From Gp1-AA122 sp036378535 (GTDB lineage Bacteria > Acidobacteriota > Terriglobia > Terriglobales > Acidobacteriaceae): a stretch of DNA of 64,000 bases. The notes below the pieces were generated by a model that did not search any database, had not been told where the DNA came from, and saw nothing but the letters and a program-made list of their open reading frames with translations. The stretch covers positions 1-64,000 of the forward strand of contig DASUWH010000008.1 in assembly GCA_036378535.1 (NCBI GenBank). Reading direction: 5' to 3'. Of this stretch, positions 1-8,555 are shown in pieces. The position numbers were made by a program, and so were the translations under genes. Positions within the stretch are counted from its first letter, which is position 1, and each line of letters starts with the position of its first letter.

Positions 1-43
1 GATAACAGGTATTATGTAAAGTCCACGAACTGCTTGCGCGCCC

Positions 44-925
44 TCAATCGTCGCCCTCGCTGCCCGGCATTCCGGCTGAGAACCAGGACTCTTCCAGTTC
101 CCCGATGAGTTCCTTGAGGCGTTCCCGGCCGCCGGAGCTCATGCCGGTAAATTGGACCCCAATTCCGGCCGATCCGTAGACCGATTTTATTTCTCCTGCA
201 GCGCGGAAAGCTAAGCCGGTAACTCGAAACACAATTTCAATCCTGGTGCCAACGTCCAGGGCCGCGTTGGTTTCGATATAGCAGCCCCCAAAGCTGAGAT
301 TCACGATGCGTCCGCGGATCAGCCGGCCTTGACTGGGGATGCTGATCTCGGCGGTGCCTTCGCATTCGTAGCGCGCGCTGTAGCGGCGCTCGTCCTGTGA
401 GTCGCTGGCGTCCTCGGGCGCCTTAGTTTCGATTCCGATAGCACCATCAGCGGCCGCCGGAGCACCTGCCGCCGCCTGCTCAGTCTGCACCAGTTCGCCA
501 GCCAATTCCCACTGCAGATTCCAGACTTGCAGGTGCAGGTAATCCTGGCACCAGCGGGCGATGAAACCGAGGGTGGTCTCCTTAACGCCGCGCCATTTAT
601 ACAGCTCTGGAATTATGAATCGGCATTGCAGATCCATGCGGTTCTTGTGCAGTTCACTGAAATATTCCAAACCTGCGATGGGTGCGCCAGGATTGCCTAC
701 GCGCCGCAGCCAAGAAAAGTAATCGCTGATCGACGGACGCCGTTTGTAGTCGGGCGCCCCTAACTGGCTACAGATGGCTCCCATGGCGAGCTCGGCGGCA
801 TCATCGGCGATGAGGAGGTCGTGGGTGATCTTTTCCTCCTCGCCTGGATTGCCGCGGAAATCGCTCCTCGTCAGCAGTTCCTTGCTCAACAGCAGCTCGC
901 CGCGAACATGCTCCTTCAGCTTCAT
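44..925 (-). CDS. PilZ-domain protein
   Basis: A 293-aa protein whose C-terminal third looks like a PilZ domain, the family that binds cyclic di-GMP. The two diagnostic elements are visible: an RxxxR pair at R181 and R185 (RRYSARY) and an N-x-S-x-x-G element at N209-S211-G214 (NLSFGG). The N-terminal ~150 residues have no family I recognise, and residues 150-175 form an Ala-rich linker. No signal peptide or membrane segment is seen, so it is probably cytoplasmic. It is the last of four minus-strand genes beginning with miaB. Binding of c-di-GMP is inferred from the motifs, and the output of the N-terminal part is unknown. Confidence 0.85.
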   Translation of the reverse strand: MKLKEHVRGELLLSKELLTRSDFRGNPGEEEKITHDLLIADDAAELAMGAICSQLGAPDYKRRPSISDYFSWLRRVGNPGAPIAGLEYFSELHKNRMDLQCRFIIPELYKWRGVKETTLGFIARWCQDYLHLQVWNLQWELAGELVQTEQAAAGAPAAADGAIGIETKAPEDASDSQDERRYSARYECEGTAEISIPSQGRLIRGRIVNLSFGGCYIETNAALDVGTRIEIVFRVTGLAFRAAGEIKSVYGSAGIGVQFTGMSSGGRERLKELIGELEESWFSAGMPGSEGDD

Positions 926-987
926 GGCGGGGTCTAATACACCTTCGGCAATAGCCGAGAAATCTTCAGTGGAAAGGGGCTAAACGA

Positions 988-1293
988 TTACGGGTGGAGC
1001 AGCTTGTTCAGCTCTTGGCGAAAGCGTTGATACGTCTGCAGCCTTTCCGGAGTGGCCTCAACAATTTCCGACTTGGCCTGGAAGACCGGGCGGCCTTCCC
1101 TCTCGACCAATACGCCCATCACCTCGCCCATGCGCCAACCGGGCGTGCCCAATAGTTGAAAACCATCGCTACCTGGAACCAGCAGAGCAATGCAGTTGTC
1201 GCGAATCACGCCCACACATTTCGGAAATCGATCGAAGGTCTGAAGTTCAAATCCGGCGAGATAGATTTGCTGCAGTTGCTTAGCAAGGTCCAT
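988..1293 (-). CDS. small conserved-looking protein of unknown function
   Basis: A 101-aa open frame beginning MDLAKQLQQIYLAGFE, with alternating hydrophobic strands (VGVIRDNCIALLVPG) and a helical C-terminus. I do not recognise the family. It has no signal peptide or membrane helix. It sits between the PilZ gene and the bifunctional-nuclease gene on the same strand, separated from the latter by an AT-rich repeat. Codon use resembles its neighbours and the frame fills most of the gap, so it is probably real, but no function can be given. Confidence 0.6.
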   Translation of the reverse strand: MDLAKQLQQIYLAGFELQTFDRFPKCVGVIRDNCIALLVPGSDGFQLLGTPGWRMGEVMGVLVEREGRPVFQAKSEIVEATPERLQTYQRFRQELNKLLHP

Positions 1294-1395
1294 GGAATTT
1301 GGAATTTGCGATTGGTAATTTGCAATTTGAACCTATGCGCACAATCCATGCTCAAGATTGCAAATTTACAAATTACTAAATTACAAATTACGAAA
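1294..1395. repeat. AT-rich intergenic repeat with AAATTAC units
   Basis: About 100 bases, strikingly AT-rich against the GC-rich surroundings. The right half carries near-tandem AAATTAC units (positions ~1370-1400), and the left half carries the complementary type of sequence (GGTAATTTGCAATTTG around 1313-1329). A long imperfect hairpin is therefore possible. It lies between two co-oriented genes. It resembles the short dispersed repeats seen elsewhere in this window, but only one copy is present here. Confidence 0.5.
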
Positions 1396-1881
1396 TTACA
1401 TCTTGTATCGCCCCAAATCCTCGTCATTGAGTCCTTCGAGCCATTTGCGCAGCTCCTCGCTGGTGACACGGTCGGCGACGTTCGAAGCCAGCTTGGAGTT
1501 TTTCAGGACTTCATCCTCGACAAAGATGGGGCAATCGACACGAAGGGCGAGTGCCAGGGCATCGGAAGGGCGGGAATCAATACTGATGACCTTGCCGTTG
1601 CGCTCCAACCAGATGACAGCGTAGAAAGTGTCCTCCCGTAATTCGGTGACTACGACCTTATGCACTTGTGTGTCCAGCCCGGTGAGCACATTCTTAATAA
1701 GGTCGTGAGTCATGGGACGCGGGGTAGTCACCTTCTCGATTTCGAGGGCAATGGCATTGGCTTCGTAAACGCCCACCCAGATGGGAAGAACCGTGTCACT
1801 GCCGGAATCCTTGAGAATCACGATGGGCATGTTGGTGACTGGATCCATCATCAACCCGCGAATTTTCATTTCCACTTCCAT
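1396..1881 (-). CDS. bifunctional nuclease (BFN/DUF151) domain protein
   Basis: A 161-aa protein of the BFN (DUF151) family, which is named after a plant nuclease acting on RNA and DNA; the bacterial role is not settled. The family core is clear: the opening MKIRGLMMDPVTNMPIVILK, the strand VLPIWVGVYEANAIALEIE, and the block IDSRPSDALALALRVDCPIF. The start at 1881 is supported by a GGGGAGGA ribosome-binding site about 8 bases upstream; ATG at the fifth codon is an alternative. It lies 26 bases downstream of miaB and is likely co-transcribed with it. Confidence 0.88.
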   Translation of the reverse strand: MEVEMKIRGLMMDPVTNMPIVILKDSGSDTVLPIWVGVYEANAIALEIEKVTTPRPMTHDLIKNVLTGLDTQVHKVVVTELREDTFYAVIWLERNGKVISIDSRPSDALALALRVDCPIFVEDEVLKNSKLASNVADRVTSEELRKWLEGLNDEDLGRYKM

Positions 1882-1907
1882 CGTGTGTCCTCCCCCACCT
1901 AACGCTC

Positions 1908-3236
1908 TTATACCACCATTTCGCCGAGGAGGCTGTTCGGAAAACTACCCGTGGTTACGACGGGTACATAGCTGCCGGTCGCCAACTCGGTTCCAGCCAG
2001 CGCAGTAAAATTGAGAACCTTGTTTTGCGTGGTGCGGCCAATCCATTGGCCACGGGCCTGATTCTTCCCTTCCACCATCACCTCCGCCAGCTGCCCATGA
2101 TGTCGCTGATACCGGCGGCGCTGGATCTCGCGCTGCTTTTCCTGCAGCACCGTGAGGCGCCTCGACTTCTCTGCGTCGGGAATGGCGTCGGCATATTGCA
2201 GAGCCGGCGTATTCGGCCTCGGCGAGTACTTGAAGGAAAACACCCCGTCATATTCGACGTATTCCAGGAGTGAAAGGGTTTCCTCAAAATCGGCTTCCGT
2301 CTCGCCCGGGAAGCCTACGATGATGTCCGTGGTAATACTGATATCGCGCTTGGCCGATTTCATCCAGGCGATACGCTCGAGGTAGCGCTCGCGATCGTAA
2401 AGACGTTGCATGGCTTCTAACACCCGTTCCGATCCGCTCTGGACGGGCAAATGCACGTGATCGCACAAAGTCGTTTGCGAGTCGATGGCATCCACGATAT
2501 CGCGGCCAAAGTCCCTGGGATGCGAAGTGGTGAAGCGCACCCGCCTGATCCCGGGCACCTCTCCCACGGCAGCAAGCAATTGCGCAAAAGTTCTCTTGCC
2601 AAGAGGATCGAAGTAGGAGTTTACGTTTTGCCCGAGGAGTTGAATCTCGGTGTAGCCCGCATCGGCCATGCGGCGAGCCTCGGCCAGCACAGATTCCGAG
2701 GTTCGGCTGCGTTCCTTACCCCGAGTAAAAGGAACCACGCAGTAGGCACAGAACTTGTCGCAGCCTTCAATGATGGTGATGTAGCCGCGATGCGGATTGG
2801 TGCGGGCGGTGAATTCGGTTTCGAAGCACTCGTCAGTCTCGCGGTCGTCGAGGCCGGTTACGCGGCTCTTCCCTGCCGCAATCTGCACCAGCATTTCCGG
2901 CAAGTTGCGGTATGAAGCTGAACCGCAGACCATGGACACGTGGGGAGCGCGGTCAAAAATCTTTTCGCCCTCCTGCTGGGCGACACAGCCAAGCACGCCA
3001 AACTTCTTGCCTTGTGATTGCAGCTTCTTGTAGTCGGCGAGGCGATGAAAGACCTTCTGCTCCGCTTTATCGCGGATCGAGCAGGTGTTGTACAGGATCA
3101 GGGCCGCTTCTTCGGCCGTGGGTACCTGCCGGTAGCCCTGGGAAATGAGCGTGCCGATGACTTTTTCAGAGTCATGGACGTTCATCTGGCAGCCGAAGGT
3201 CTCGAGGTAAAAGGTCTTTTCCGGGCCCACACTCAT
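1908..3236 (-). CDS. miaB: tRNA-2-methylthio-N6-dimethylallyladenosine synthase MiaB
   Basis: A radical-SAM methylthiotransferase that adds a methylthio group to i6A37 of tRNAs reading UNN codons. Its 442 aa match the family length. The N-terminal UPF0004 domain has the three cluster cysteines C16 (FGCQMN), C52 (NTCSIR) and C84 (LGCVAQ). The radical-SAM triad is C159-x3-C163-x2-C166 (GCDKFCAYC). A TRAM domain follows near residue 370 to the end. It needs two 4Fe-4S clusters, which ties it functionally to the suf operon in this window. It is probably the first gene of a four-gene minus-strand run. Confidence 0.95.
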   Translation of the reverse strand: MSVGPEKTFYLETFGCQMNVHDSEKVIGTLISQGYRQVPTAEEAALILYNTCSIRDKAEQKVFHRLADYKKLQSQGKKFGVLGCVAQQEGEKIFDRAPHVSMVCGSASYRNLPEMLVQIAAGKSRVTGLDDRETDECFETEFTARTNPHRGYITIIEGCDKFCAYCVVPFTRGKERSRTSESVLAEARRMADAGYTEIQLLGQNVNSYFDPLGKRTFAQLLAAVGEVPGIRRVRFTTSHPRDFGRDIVDAIDSQTTLCDHVHLPVQSGSERVLEAMQRLYDRERYLERIAWMKSAKRDISITTDIIVGFPGETEADFEETLSLLEYVEYDGVFSFKYSPRPNTPALQYADAIPDAEKSRRLTVLQEKQREIQRRRYQRHHGQLAEVMVEGKNQARGQWIGRTTQNKVLNFTALAGTELATGSYVPVVTTGSFPNSLLGEMVV

Positions 3237-3290
3237 AGCCCTCAGTATAACGCCGGGTGAGAACTAGAGAGCGCTAGACGAAGAAGAAGC

Positions 3291-3313
3291 GGGACGGCCG
3301 AGGCGGCCGTCCC
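3291..3313. repeat. perfect hairpin GGGACGGCC/GGCCGTCCC
   Basis: An inverted repeat with 9-bp perfect arms (3291-3299 and 3305-3313) and a 5-base loop, in the gap upstream of miaB. There is no flanking T-run, so a classical intrinsic terminator is unlikely. It adjoins a copy of the dispersed CGGGATGACA element. Confidence 0.55.
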
Positions 3314-3340
3314 TACGTGATCTGCTCCACGGAAGACAAA

Positions 3341-3408
3341 CACAAGCCCCCCTCGGCTTCGCTCGGGGCGGCTCTCAACTCGGGCTCGCGCCGTCGTTCG
3401 GGATGACA
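3341..3408. repeat. dispersed intergenic element, copy 1 (CTCGGG...CGGGATGACA)
   Basis: Begins ACAAGCCCCCCTCGGCTTCG and ends TTCGGGATGACA. The same framework recurs at 31552, 41664 and 53533, always intergenic and always in this orientation. Copies 1 and 3 are long forms with an internal insertion between the CTCGGGG and CGGGATGACA parts; copies 2 and 4 are short forms. Confidence 0.65.
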
Positions 3409-3434
3409 GTCCCGAGGCCGCAGGCTTGAAAGAT

Positions 3435-3917
3435 CTACGCGGCTCTCGTCTCCACGGTTGCATTCTCCTCCACAAAGGCCTGCATCCAGCCGAGTACGCG
3501 CACCCAGCCCTGGCTGTGATCCCTGGCTGCTTCGGCATGTCCAGCGAAGCCACTGTGACTCAATTTAACTAAGGTCCCGCCGTCGTGGACCTGGAGTTCC
3601 CATCGGACCACGGTAGCCGGAAGTTCACGATAGCTGGGATTCCAGGTATGAACTAACAGGCGGGGAGGATCGACTTCAAGATACTCCCCTTCTACGTGGA
3701 AAGGCTTGCCGTCGCCGCCAGAGCCCTCGGAACGCCATTTGCCGCCGGGCCTGAGATCGTTTTTCCAGTTGGTGATTCGATACATGCCCTGCTGGCCCCA
3801 CCATTGCGGCACCTGGCGCGGGTCGGTGATGGCGGCAAAGACACGCGCCGGGGGCGCAGCAATTTGAATTTCAACGTTGATGGTGTCTTGATCGGGAGTA
3901 AGTGCAACGGTGGCCAT
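3435..3917 (-). CDS. SRPBCC/AHSA1-family protein (second of a pair)
   Basis: A 160-aa helix-grip (START-like) protein of the AHSA1 branch. The family opening is clear: VEIQIAAPPARVFAAITDPR followed by QVPQWWGQQG, and WELQVHDGGTLVKLSHSGF near residue 105. These proteins bind small hydrophobic ligands or act as stress-linked accessory proteins, but this substrate is unknown. GAGAGGAAA precedes the start. It follows another AHSA1 gene by 51 bases and is about 35-40% similar to it by eye, suggesting tandem duplication. It lies downstream of an arsR-type regulator. Confidence 0.88.
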   Translation of the reverse strand: MATVALTPDQDTINVEIQIAAPPARVFAAITDPRQVPQWWGQQGMYRITNWKNDLRPGGKWRSEGSGGDGKPFHVEGEYLEVDPPRLLVHTWNPSYRELPATVVRWELQVHDGGTLVKLSHSGFAGHAEAARDHSQGWVRVLGWMQAFVEENATVETRAA

Positions 3918-3968
3918 AAATTTCCTCTCTTGGGTAAAGAGAGACGTAGCCAGCTACGTCTCTGCCAA

Positions 3969-4442
3969 TTACTTGGTTTCAGCGAACTTCTTGAGACTCT
4001 CGACAACTCCGGGCCAGCCACCACGATAATCCTGGCGCGCGACCTTTTGCTCGGCCAAGCCGCTATGGGTGACTTTAAGCCGCGTGCCCGTGGGGGTGGG
4101 AGTAAGTTCCCATTTCACCAGCGTGATCGCATCTGGCTTATCGTTCCAGTTTGCGATCCAGGTGTACACCAGGAGGCGCGGGGGTTTGAATTCGAGAATC
4201 TTGCCATGACATTTGAATTCGTTGACGCCGTTGATAGTCTTGGAAGCCGCACTGGTAGCAAAGCTCCACTGGCCGCCATCGCGTGCATCCATTTGCCAGA
4301 CGGTCTGGTCACAGATGGGGGAGATCCACCAGCGCATTAGTTGTTTCGCATCGGTGAGCGCCGCGAAGACGCGCTCCGGCGGCGCGGCAATTTCGATCTC
4401 GGTTACGACTGAATCCTGAAGATCAGAGGCACTGGTCGCCAT
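3969..4442 (-). CDS. SRPBCC/AHSA1-family protein (first of a pair)
   Basis: A 157-aa AHSA1-type protein with the conserved opening TEIEIAAPPERVFAALTDAK and QLMRWW, and the C-terminal WELTPTPTGTRLKVTHSGL block. A strong AAGGAGA ribosome-binding site precedes the ATG. It is upstream of and paralogous to the 3435-3917 gene. An intrinsic terminator at 4490-4518 separates it from the secreted lipocalin-like gene, so the AHSA1 pair may have its own promoter or depend on read-through. ArsR-AHSA1 linkage is common in soil bacteria; the ligand is unknown. Confidence 0.88.
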   Translation of the reverse strand: MATSASDLQDSVVTEIEIAAPPERVFAALTDAKQLMRWWISPICDQTVWQMDARDGGQWSFATSAASKTINGVNEFKCHGKILEFKPPRLLVYTWIANWNDKPDAITLVKWELTPTPTGTRLKVTHSGLAEQKVARQDYRGGWPGVVESLKKFAETK

Positions 4443-4489
4443 GGAATCTCCTTGTGGGGCGCGGACACTCGTGTCCGTGTCTGGAGTTT

Positions 4490-4518
4490 AAAAAAAAACG
4501 CGGGCAGAAATGCCCGCG
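4490..4518 (-). terminator. intrinsic terminator after the lipocalin-like gene
   Basis: Read on the minus strand, an 8-bp perfect stem (CGCGGGCA/TGCCCGCG, 4499-4518) with a 4-base loop is followed by nine T residues, 10 bases after the stop codon at 4528. A second palindrome, CGGACAC-TC-GTGTCCG at 4462-4477, lies just beyond it. Confidence 0.85.
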
Positions 4519-4527
4519 CCACACGAA

Positions 4528-5022
4528 TTATCCCTTGCGCTGCAGCTCAAAGTGCTCGCTCAGTTGCTTGCCATCCTCCTGCAGAAAGGTCCAGTCCTCG
4601 ACATGATGGTTTTCATCCACGATGGTTAGCACCATGCGCTGCATGTGACCGGCGTGCGGGGCCACGATATTGGTGCCGTCGAAGAACTCAAAGGTGAAGG
4701 TCTTGCCGTCAGGGGAGGCATGTGCCCGCATGCGCGGCTGATTCCCGGCGCCGCAGTAGTGAGTCATCATCAGGCGATCGCCATCGAGGTGGAACATGGA
4801 GATCATGTCCTCCTTGCCCTCGATCTCGCTCATAAGGGCCGAGCCGGACGAGGTGGTGCGGAACACCACCTTCAACGGTTGGCCCATAGAGTTTTTTCCG
4901 GTCCATGTGCCTTCGAGAGTTTTGATTTTTTCGAACGAGGCGTTAGCGTCGGACTGCGCCGAAGCGGCGACAGCCAAGGTGACAAGCAGTGATGCGACAG
5001 CGATTCCGAATAACTTCATCAT
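4528..5022 (-). CDS. secreted DUF1579/lipocalin-like protein
   Basis: A 164-aa exported protein. Residues 1-22 form a signal peptide (LFGIAVASLLVTLAVAASAQ, cleavage after SAQ). The mature part is a beta-rich ligand-binding-type fold with LEGTWTGKNSMGQPLKVVFR near residue 36 and a closing VEDWTFLQEDGK block, as in DUF1579-like proteins of Acidobacteriota. The start overlaps the stop of the ArsR gene by one base (TGATG), so it is translationally coupled to the regulator. The ligand is unknown. Confidence 0.75.
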   Translation of the reverse strand: MMKLFGIAVASLLVTLAVAASAQSDANASFEKIKTLEGTWTGKNSMGQPLKVVFRTTSSGSALMSEIEGKEDMISMFHLDGDRLMMTHYCGAGNQPRMRAHASPDGKTFTFEFFDGTNIVAPHAGHMQRMVLTIVDENHHVEDWTFLQEDGKQLSEHFELQRKG

Positions 5023-5408
5023 CAGCTCCTCTTTACATGTTTGTTTAAACTTGGGCCATTGCCCGAGTTTTCGCGGGCGTGTTCTGCTTCGACAAAGGCT
5101 TTCAAGCTGGCCAGATTCGCGCTCCAGAACGCGCGATACGAGTCAAGCCAGTGATCGACTGCTTTCAAGGGTTCCGGATTCAGGTGGTAAAACCGGTGTC
5201 GCCCCTCCCGCCGCTCCTGGACCAGGTGCGCGCGCCGCAGCAAACGAAGATGCTTCGATATCGCCGGCCGCGATACAGGAAAGGACTGGGCAATTCGCCC
5301 AGCGGGCCGGCTGCCTTGGCGCAGAAGATCCAGAACCGCCCGGCGAGTGGGATCGGCTAAAGCCTGGAAGGTGCTCTCCGCGGAATACGTAACCGAACGG
5401 TTTCGCAT
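5022..5408 (-). CDS. ArsR-family transcriptional regulator
   Basis: A 128-aa winged-helix regulator. ADPTRRAVLDLLRQGSRPAG is the typical first helices, and FPVSRPAISKHLRLLRRAHL is the recognition helix-turn-helix. No ArsR-type metal-binding CxC is present, so it belongs to the metal-independent group often paired with SRPBCC proteins. The gene heads the unit arsR - lipocalin-like - (terminator) - AHSA1 - AHSA1 and is divergent from the Ser/Thr kinase gene. Two near-identical quasi-palindromes at and just before its start suggest autoregulation. Confidence 0.9.
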   Translation of the reverse strand: MRNRSVTYSAESTFQALADPTRRAVLDLLRQGSRPAGRIAQSFPVSRPAISKHLRLLRRAHLVQERREGRHRFYHLNPEPLKAVDHWLDSYRAFWSANLASLKAFVEAEHARENSGNGPSLNKHVKRS

Positions 5409-5429
5409 GATGTGTAACTGTACGGTTAC
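5389..5429. promoter_or_regulatory. twin operator candidate for the ArsR regulator
   Basis: Two 16-base quasi-palindromes, GTAACCGAACGGTTTC (5389-5404) and GTAACTGTACGGTTAC (5414-5429), agree at 13 of 16 positions and are offset by 25 bases. The first overlaps the arsR initiation region and the second lies just upstream. Position and symmetry fit an autorepression operator; binding is inferred. Confidence 0.55.
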
Positions 5430-5530
5430 GGATTAATTCTGTCAAGAAAAAAATGGGAAGCAAATTTTCGCACAGCTAAACTGTCCCGTTTCGGACCTAT
5501 GAATTTTCGTTTACAAAACCTTGCGGTTCG

Positions 5531-5560
5531 TTGACTTGCCTTCGGCAACGACCCTAAGAT
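5531..5560 (+). promoter_or_regulatory. sigma70-type promoter candidate for the Ser/Thr kinase
   Basis: TTGACT (5531-5536), an 18-base spacer and TAAGAT (5555-5560). This predicts a start near 5567 and a leader of about 19 bases before the ATG at 5586. Confidence 0.45.
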
Positions 5561-5585
5561 GGTGCCGCCGTAGCGCCGCTTCCCC

Positions 5586-8543
5586 ATGATCGGCCAGACC
5601 ATTTCGCATTACCGCATCCTCGAAAAACTAGGGGGAGGTGGGATGGGCGTTGTCTTCAAAGCTGAAGACACGCGCCTGGGGCGCTTCGTCGCCATTAAGT
5701 TTCTGCCCGAACAGGTTGCGCACGATCCACGCTCGCTGGAGCGATTTCGCCGCGAGGCCCGCGCCGCTTCTGCCCTCAACCATGCCAACATCTGCATGCT
5801 GTTCGAGGTTTCCGAGACTGACGGCAGACCGTTTCTGGTGATGGAATACCTGGAGGGGCAAACCCTGAAACACCTCATTGCGGCGCGCCCTCTCGACCTG
5901 GAACGGCTTCTGGAAATCGGTGTAGAAATTGCCGACGCCTTAGACGCAGCCCACGGCTGGGGTGTCATCCATCGTGACATCAAGAGCAGCAATATTTTCA
6001 TCACCGCGCGGGGCCACGCCAAGATTCTTGATTTCGGACTTGCCAAGCTTCCGGACGAACCCGTGGACCGGGTGCCTGAGTCTCCGGATACGTCGGCCAC
6101 GGTTCCGGTCGAGCACCTGACCAGTCCGGGCAGCACCGTGGGCACGGTGGCTTACATGTCACCAGAACAGATTCGAGGGCTGGCCCTCGATGGACGCACT
6201 GATCTGTTTTCCTTCGGCGTGGTGCTGTATGAGATGGCGACTGGCCTTCTGCCCTTTCGAGGCGAAACATCCGGTGTAATCTACAGCGCCATTTTGAATC
6301 GGGAGCCGGTTCCCGCATTCCGGCTGAATCCTGACCTCCCCCCGAGACTGGTAGAGATCATTGGCAAAGCCGTGGAAAAGGACCGCCGGTTACGCTACCA
6401 GCATGCTTCCGAGATTCGCGCGGACCTGCAACGCTTGCGACGTGACAGCGAATCAGGCCGCATTGCGATCGCGGATTCCGACTCGGCAGAACCGGCCGCA
6501 ATTCCGGCTCACGCGCGCGAGTCTTCGGGGTCAACCCGAGCGAGTTCTGGCCGAAGAGTACTGGAGCCAGTCAAGGCGGAGCCTGCAGCACTGGAAGAGC
6601 CGGAGCGGGCACTTCCCCGCCGGCGGGCGGTTTGGAAATATGCGCTTCCAATAATCGTGCTGGCAGCAGTGATTGGCGCTGCCATCCATTTTTTGTGGAA
6701 GACGACTCGTCTCACCGAGAGGGACTCTATTGTTTTGGCTGATTTTGAAAATAATACGGGTGAGCCGGTTTTTGATCTAACGCTGAAGCAGGCCCTCTCA
6801 GCAGAACTGGAGCAGTCGCCGTTCCTCAACATTCTGTCCGACAGTGATGTGCGGGAAACGCTGGGCTACATGGGACGTCCGGCGGGCACTCCGCTGACGG
6901 GAGATGTCGCACGGGAAGTCTGCGAGCGTTCGGGTAGCAAGGCCGTGCTGGCCGGCTCGATTGCCAGCCTGGGCAGTCACTATGTGATCGGCGTGAGCGC
7001 GCGGGAGTGCAGCACGGGTGACTCTCTGGGCCACGAACAGGTAGAGGCCAGCACTCGTGAGCAGGTGCTGGCTTCGCTCGACAAGGCCGGCGCTCACCTG
7101 CGCGAGAAGCTGGGCGAATCCCTGGCTTCCATCGAACGTTACGCCGTACCTGTTACCAAGGCCACGACCGGTTCACTGGAAGCGCTGAAGGCCTTCAGTC
7201 TTGGCCAGCAGGCGCGCGAGCAGCAAGGAGAAGCCGCGGCCATTCCCCCGCTTAAGCGGGCTATCGAACTCGATCCTGATTTTGCTCTGGCCCATGCCAT
7301 CTTGGGCGTGGTCTATGCCAATCTGAATCAGACGGACACGGCGGCAGAGTACACCGCTCGAGCTTACGCATTGCGTGACCGGGTGACCGAGCATGAGCGG
7401 TTCTATATCACCGCTTATTACCTGGGTTACGTAGTGGGCGACCTCGAACAGGAGATGCAAACGTACGAAACGTGGAAACAGGCTTATCCGCAGGACTACC
7501 TGCCTTATTACGATCTCGGCTACGACTACAACAGCCTGGGGCAATTCGAAAAAGCGGTGGAAGAGACACAGGCGGCTTCGCGACTGAAGCCGAACGATTC
7601 CGACATTTCCAACAACCTGGGCGTGATGTACACGTGCATGAACCGTCTGGATCAGGCGCGTGAAGTTTTGCAGGAGACCATCCGCAAGAAGCCCGACGAC
7701 GCTATCCTGCACGGCAGCCTGTATACGCTGGCCTTCGTTCAAGGCGACAAGACCGAGATGGACCGCCAAGTGGCGTGGGGAGGAAGCCGGGTACCGGAGT
7801 CGGATTACATGCTGTCGCTGGAGGCCGACACGGAGGGCTACTTCGGCGAATTAGAAAACGCTCGCAATCTCTCGCGGCGCGCGATTGAAGCGGCTCGCCA
7901 TAACAATGCCTCCGAAGAAGCGGCCCTGCGCGCCGCCAATGATGCGCTGCGCGAAGCTGAGTTCGGCAATGCCGCGGAGGCACGCAAGGACGTTGAAGAG
8001 GCTCTGGCGATTGATAGCGGGCGCTCCATTCAGACTATGGCCGCTCTGGCTCTCGCGCGCGCCGGCGACATCAAGCGGGCACAAGCGATCGCTGAAGACC
8101 TGGAAAAGAAATATCCCGGCCATACTTTCCTTCGCGTTTACTGGCTTCCCTCGATTCGAGCGGCCATCGAACTTCAGCGCGGCGATTCCGATGGCGCCAT
8201 TCGCCTGCTGCAGCCTACCGTTCGTTATCAGCTCGGAATTCCCGCTCCTTTGCAAATTGGAACGCTCTATCCCGTTTATCTGCGTGGGCTGGGGTACCTG
8301 CAGAAACACGACCTGCATTCCGCGCGGACGGAATTCCAAAGCATGCTCGACCACAACGGAATTATCGCCAACTTCCCTACCGCTGCTCTCGCAGTCCTAG
8401 GCGTGGCGCGATCCCAGGCGCGGTCAGGCGACAGCCTGGGCGCCAAAGAAGCTTATGAGAGATTCTTTGCGATCTGGAAAAATGCCGACAGCGACATTCC
8501 TATACTGCGTGCGGCGAGAGCCGAGTACGCAAAGGTGAAGTGA
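5586..8543 (+). CDS. receptor-like Ser/Thr protein kinase with extracytoplasmic TPR region
   Basis: A 985-aa Hanks-type kinase. The kinase domain (residues ~9-285) is complete: glycine loop LGGGGMGVV at 15-23, lysine K38 (VAIK), catalytic HRDIKSSN at 129-136, DFGLAK at 149-154, and MSPEQ at 191-195. A linker rich in Pro, Glu and Ala leads to a single membrane helix at ~351-371. Beyond it lie a ~150-residue region (DSIVLADFENNTGEPVFDLT) common to acidobacterial kinases and TPR repeats from ~530 to the end. The sensor is therefore predicted to be outside the cytoplasm. The substrate is unknown. Its stop is 12 bases from that of a convergent TPR/HExxH gene. Confidence 0.93.
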   Translation: MIGQTISHYRILEKLGGGGMGVVFKAEDTRLGRFVAIKFLPEQVAHDPRSLERFRREARAASALNHANICMLFEVSETDGRPFLVMEYLEGQTLKHLIAARPLDLERLLEIGVEIADALDAAHGWGVIHRDIKSSNIFITARGHAKILDFGLAKLPDEPVDRVPESPDTSATVPVEHLTSPGSTVGTVAYMSPEQIRGLALDGRTDLFSFGVVLYEMATGLLPFRGETSGVIYSAILNREPVPAFRLNPDLPPRLVEIIGKAVEKDRRLRYQHASEIRADLQRLRRDSESGRIAIADSDSAEPAAIPAHARESSGSTRASSGRRVLEPVKAEPAALEEPERALPRRRAVWKYALPIIVLAAVIGAAIHFLWKTTRLTERDSIVLADFENNTGEPVFDLTLKQALSAELEQSPFLNILSDSDVRETLGYMGRPAGTPLTGDVAREVCERSGSKAVLAGSIASLGSHYVIGVSARECSTGDSLGHEQVEASTREQVLASLDKAGAHLREKLGESLASIERYAVPVTKATTGSLEALKAFSLGQQAREQQGEAAAIPPLKRAIELDPDFALAHAILGVVYANLNQTDTAAEYTARAYALRDRVTEHERFYITAYYLGYVVGDLEQEMQTYETWKQAYPQDYLPYYDLGYDYNSLGQFEKAVEETQAASRLKPNDSDISNNLGVMYTCMNRLDQAREVLQETIRKKPDDAILHGSLYTLAFVQGDKTEMDRQVAWGGSRVPESDYMLSLEADTEGYFGELENARNLSRRAIEAARHNNASEEAALRAANDALREAEFGNAAEARKDVEEALAIDSGRSIQTMAALALARAGDIKRAQAIAEDLEKKYPGHTFLRVYWLPSIRAAIELQRGDSDGAIRLLQPTVRYQLGIPAPLQIGTLYPVYLRGLGYLQKHDLHSARTEFQSMLDHNGIIANFPTAALAVLGVARSQARSGDSLGAKEAYERFFAIWKNADSDIPILRAARAEYAKVK

Positions 8544-8555
8544 CGCGAGGGTTGC

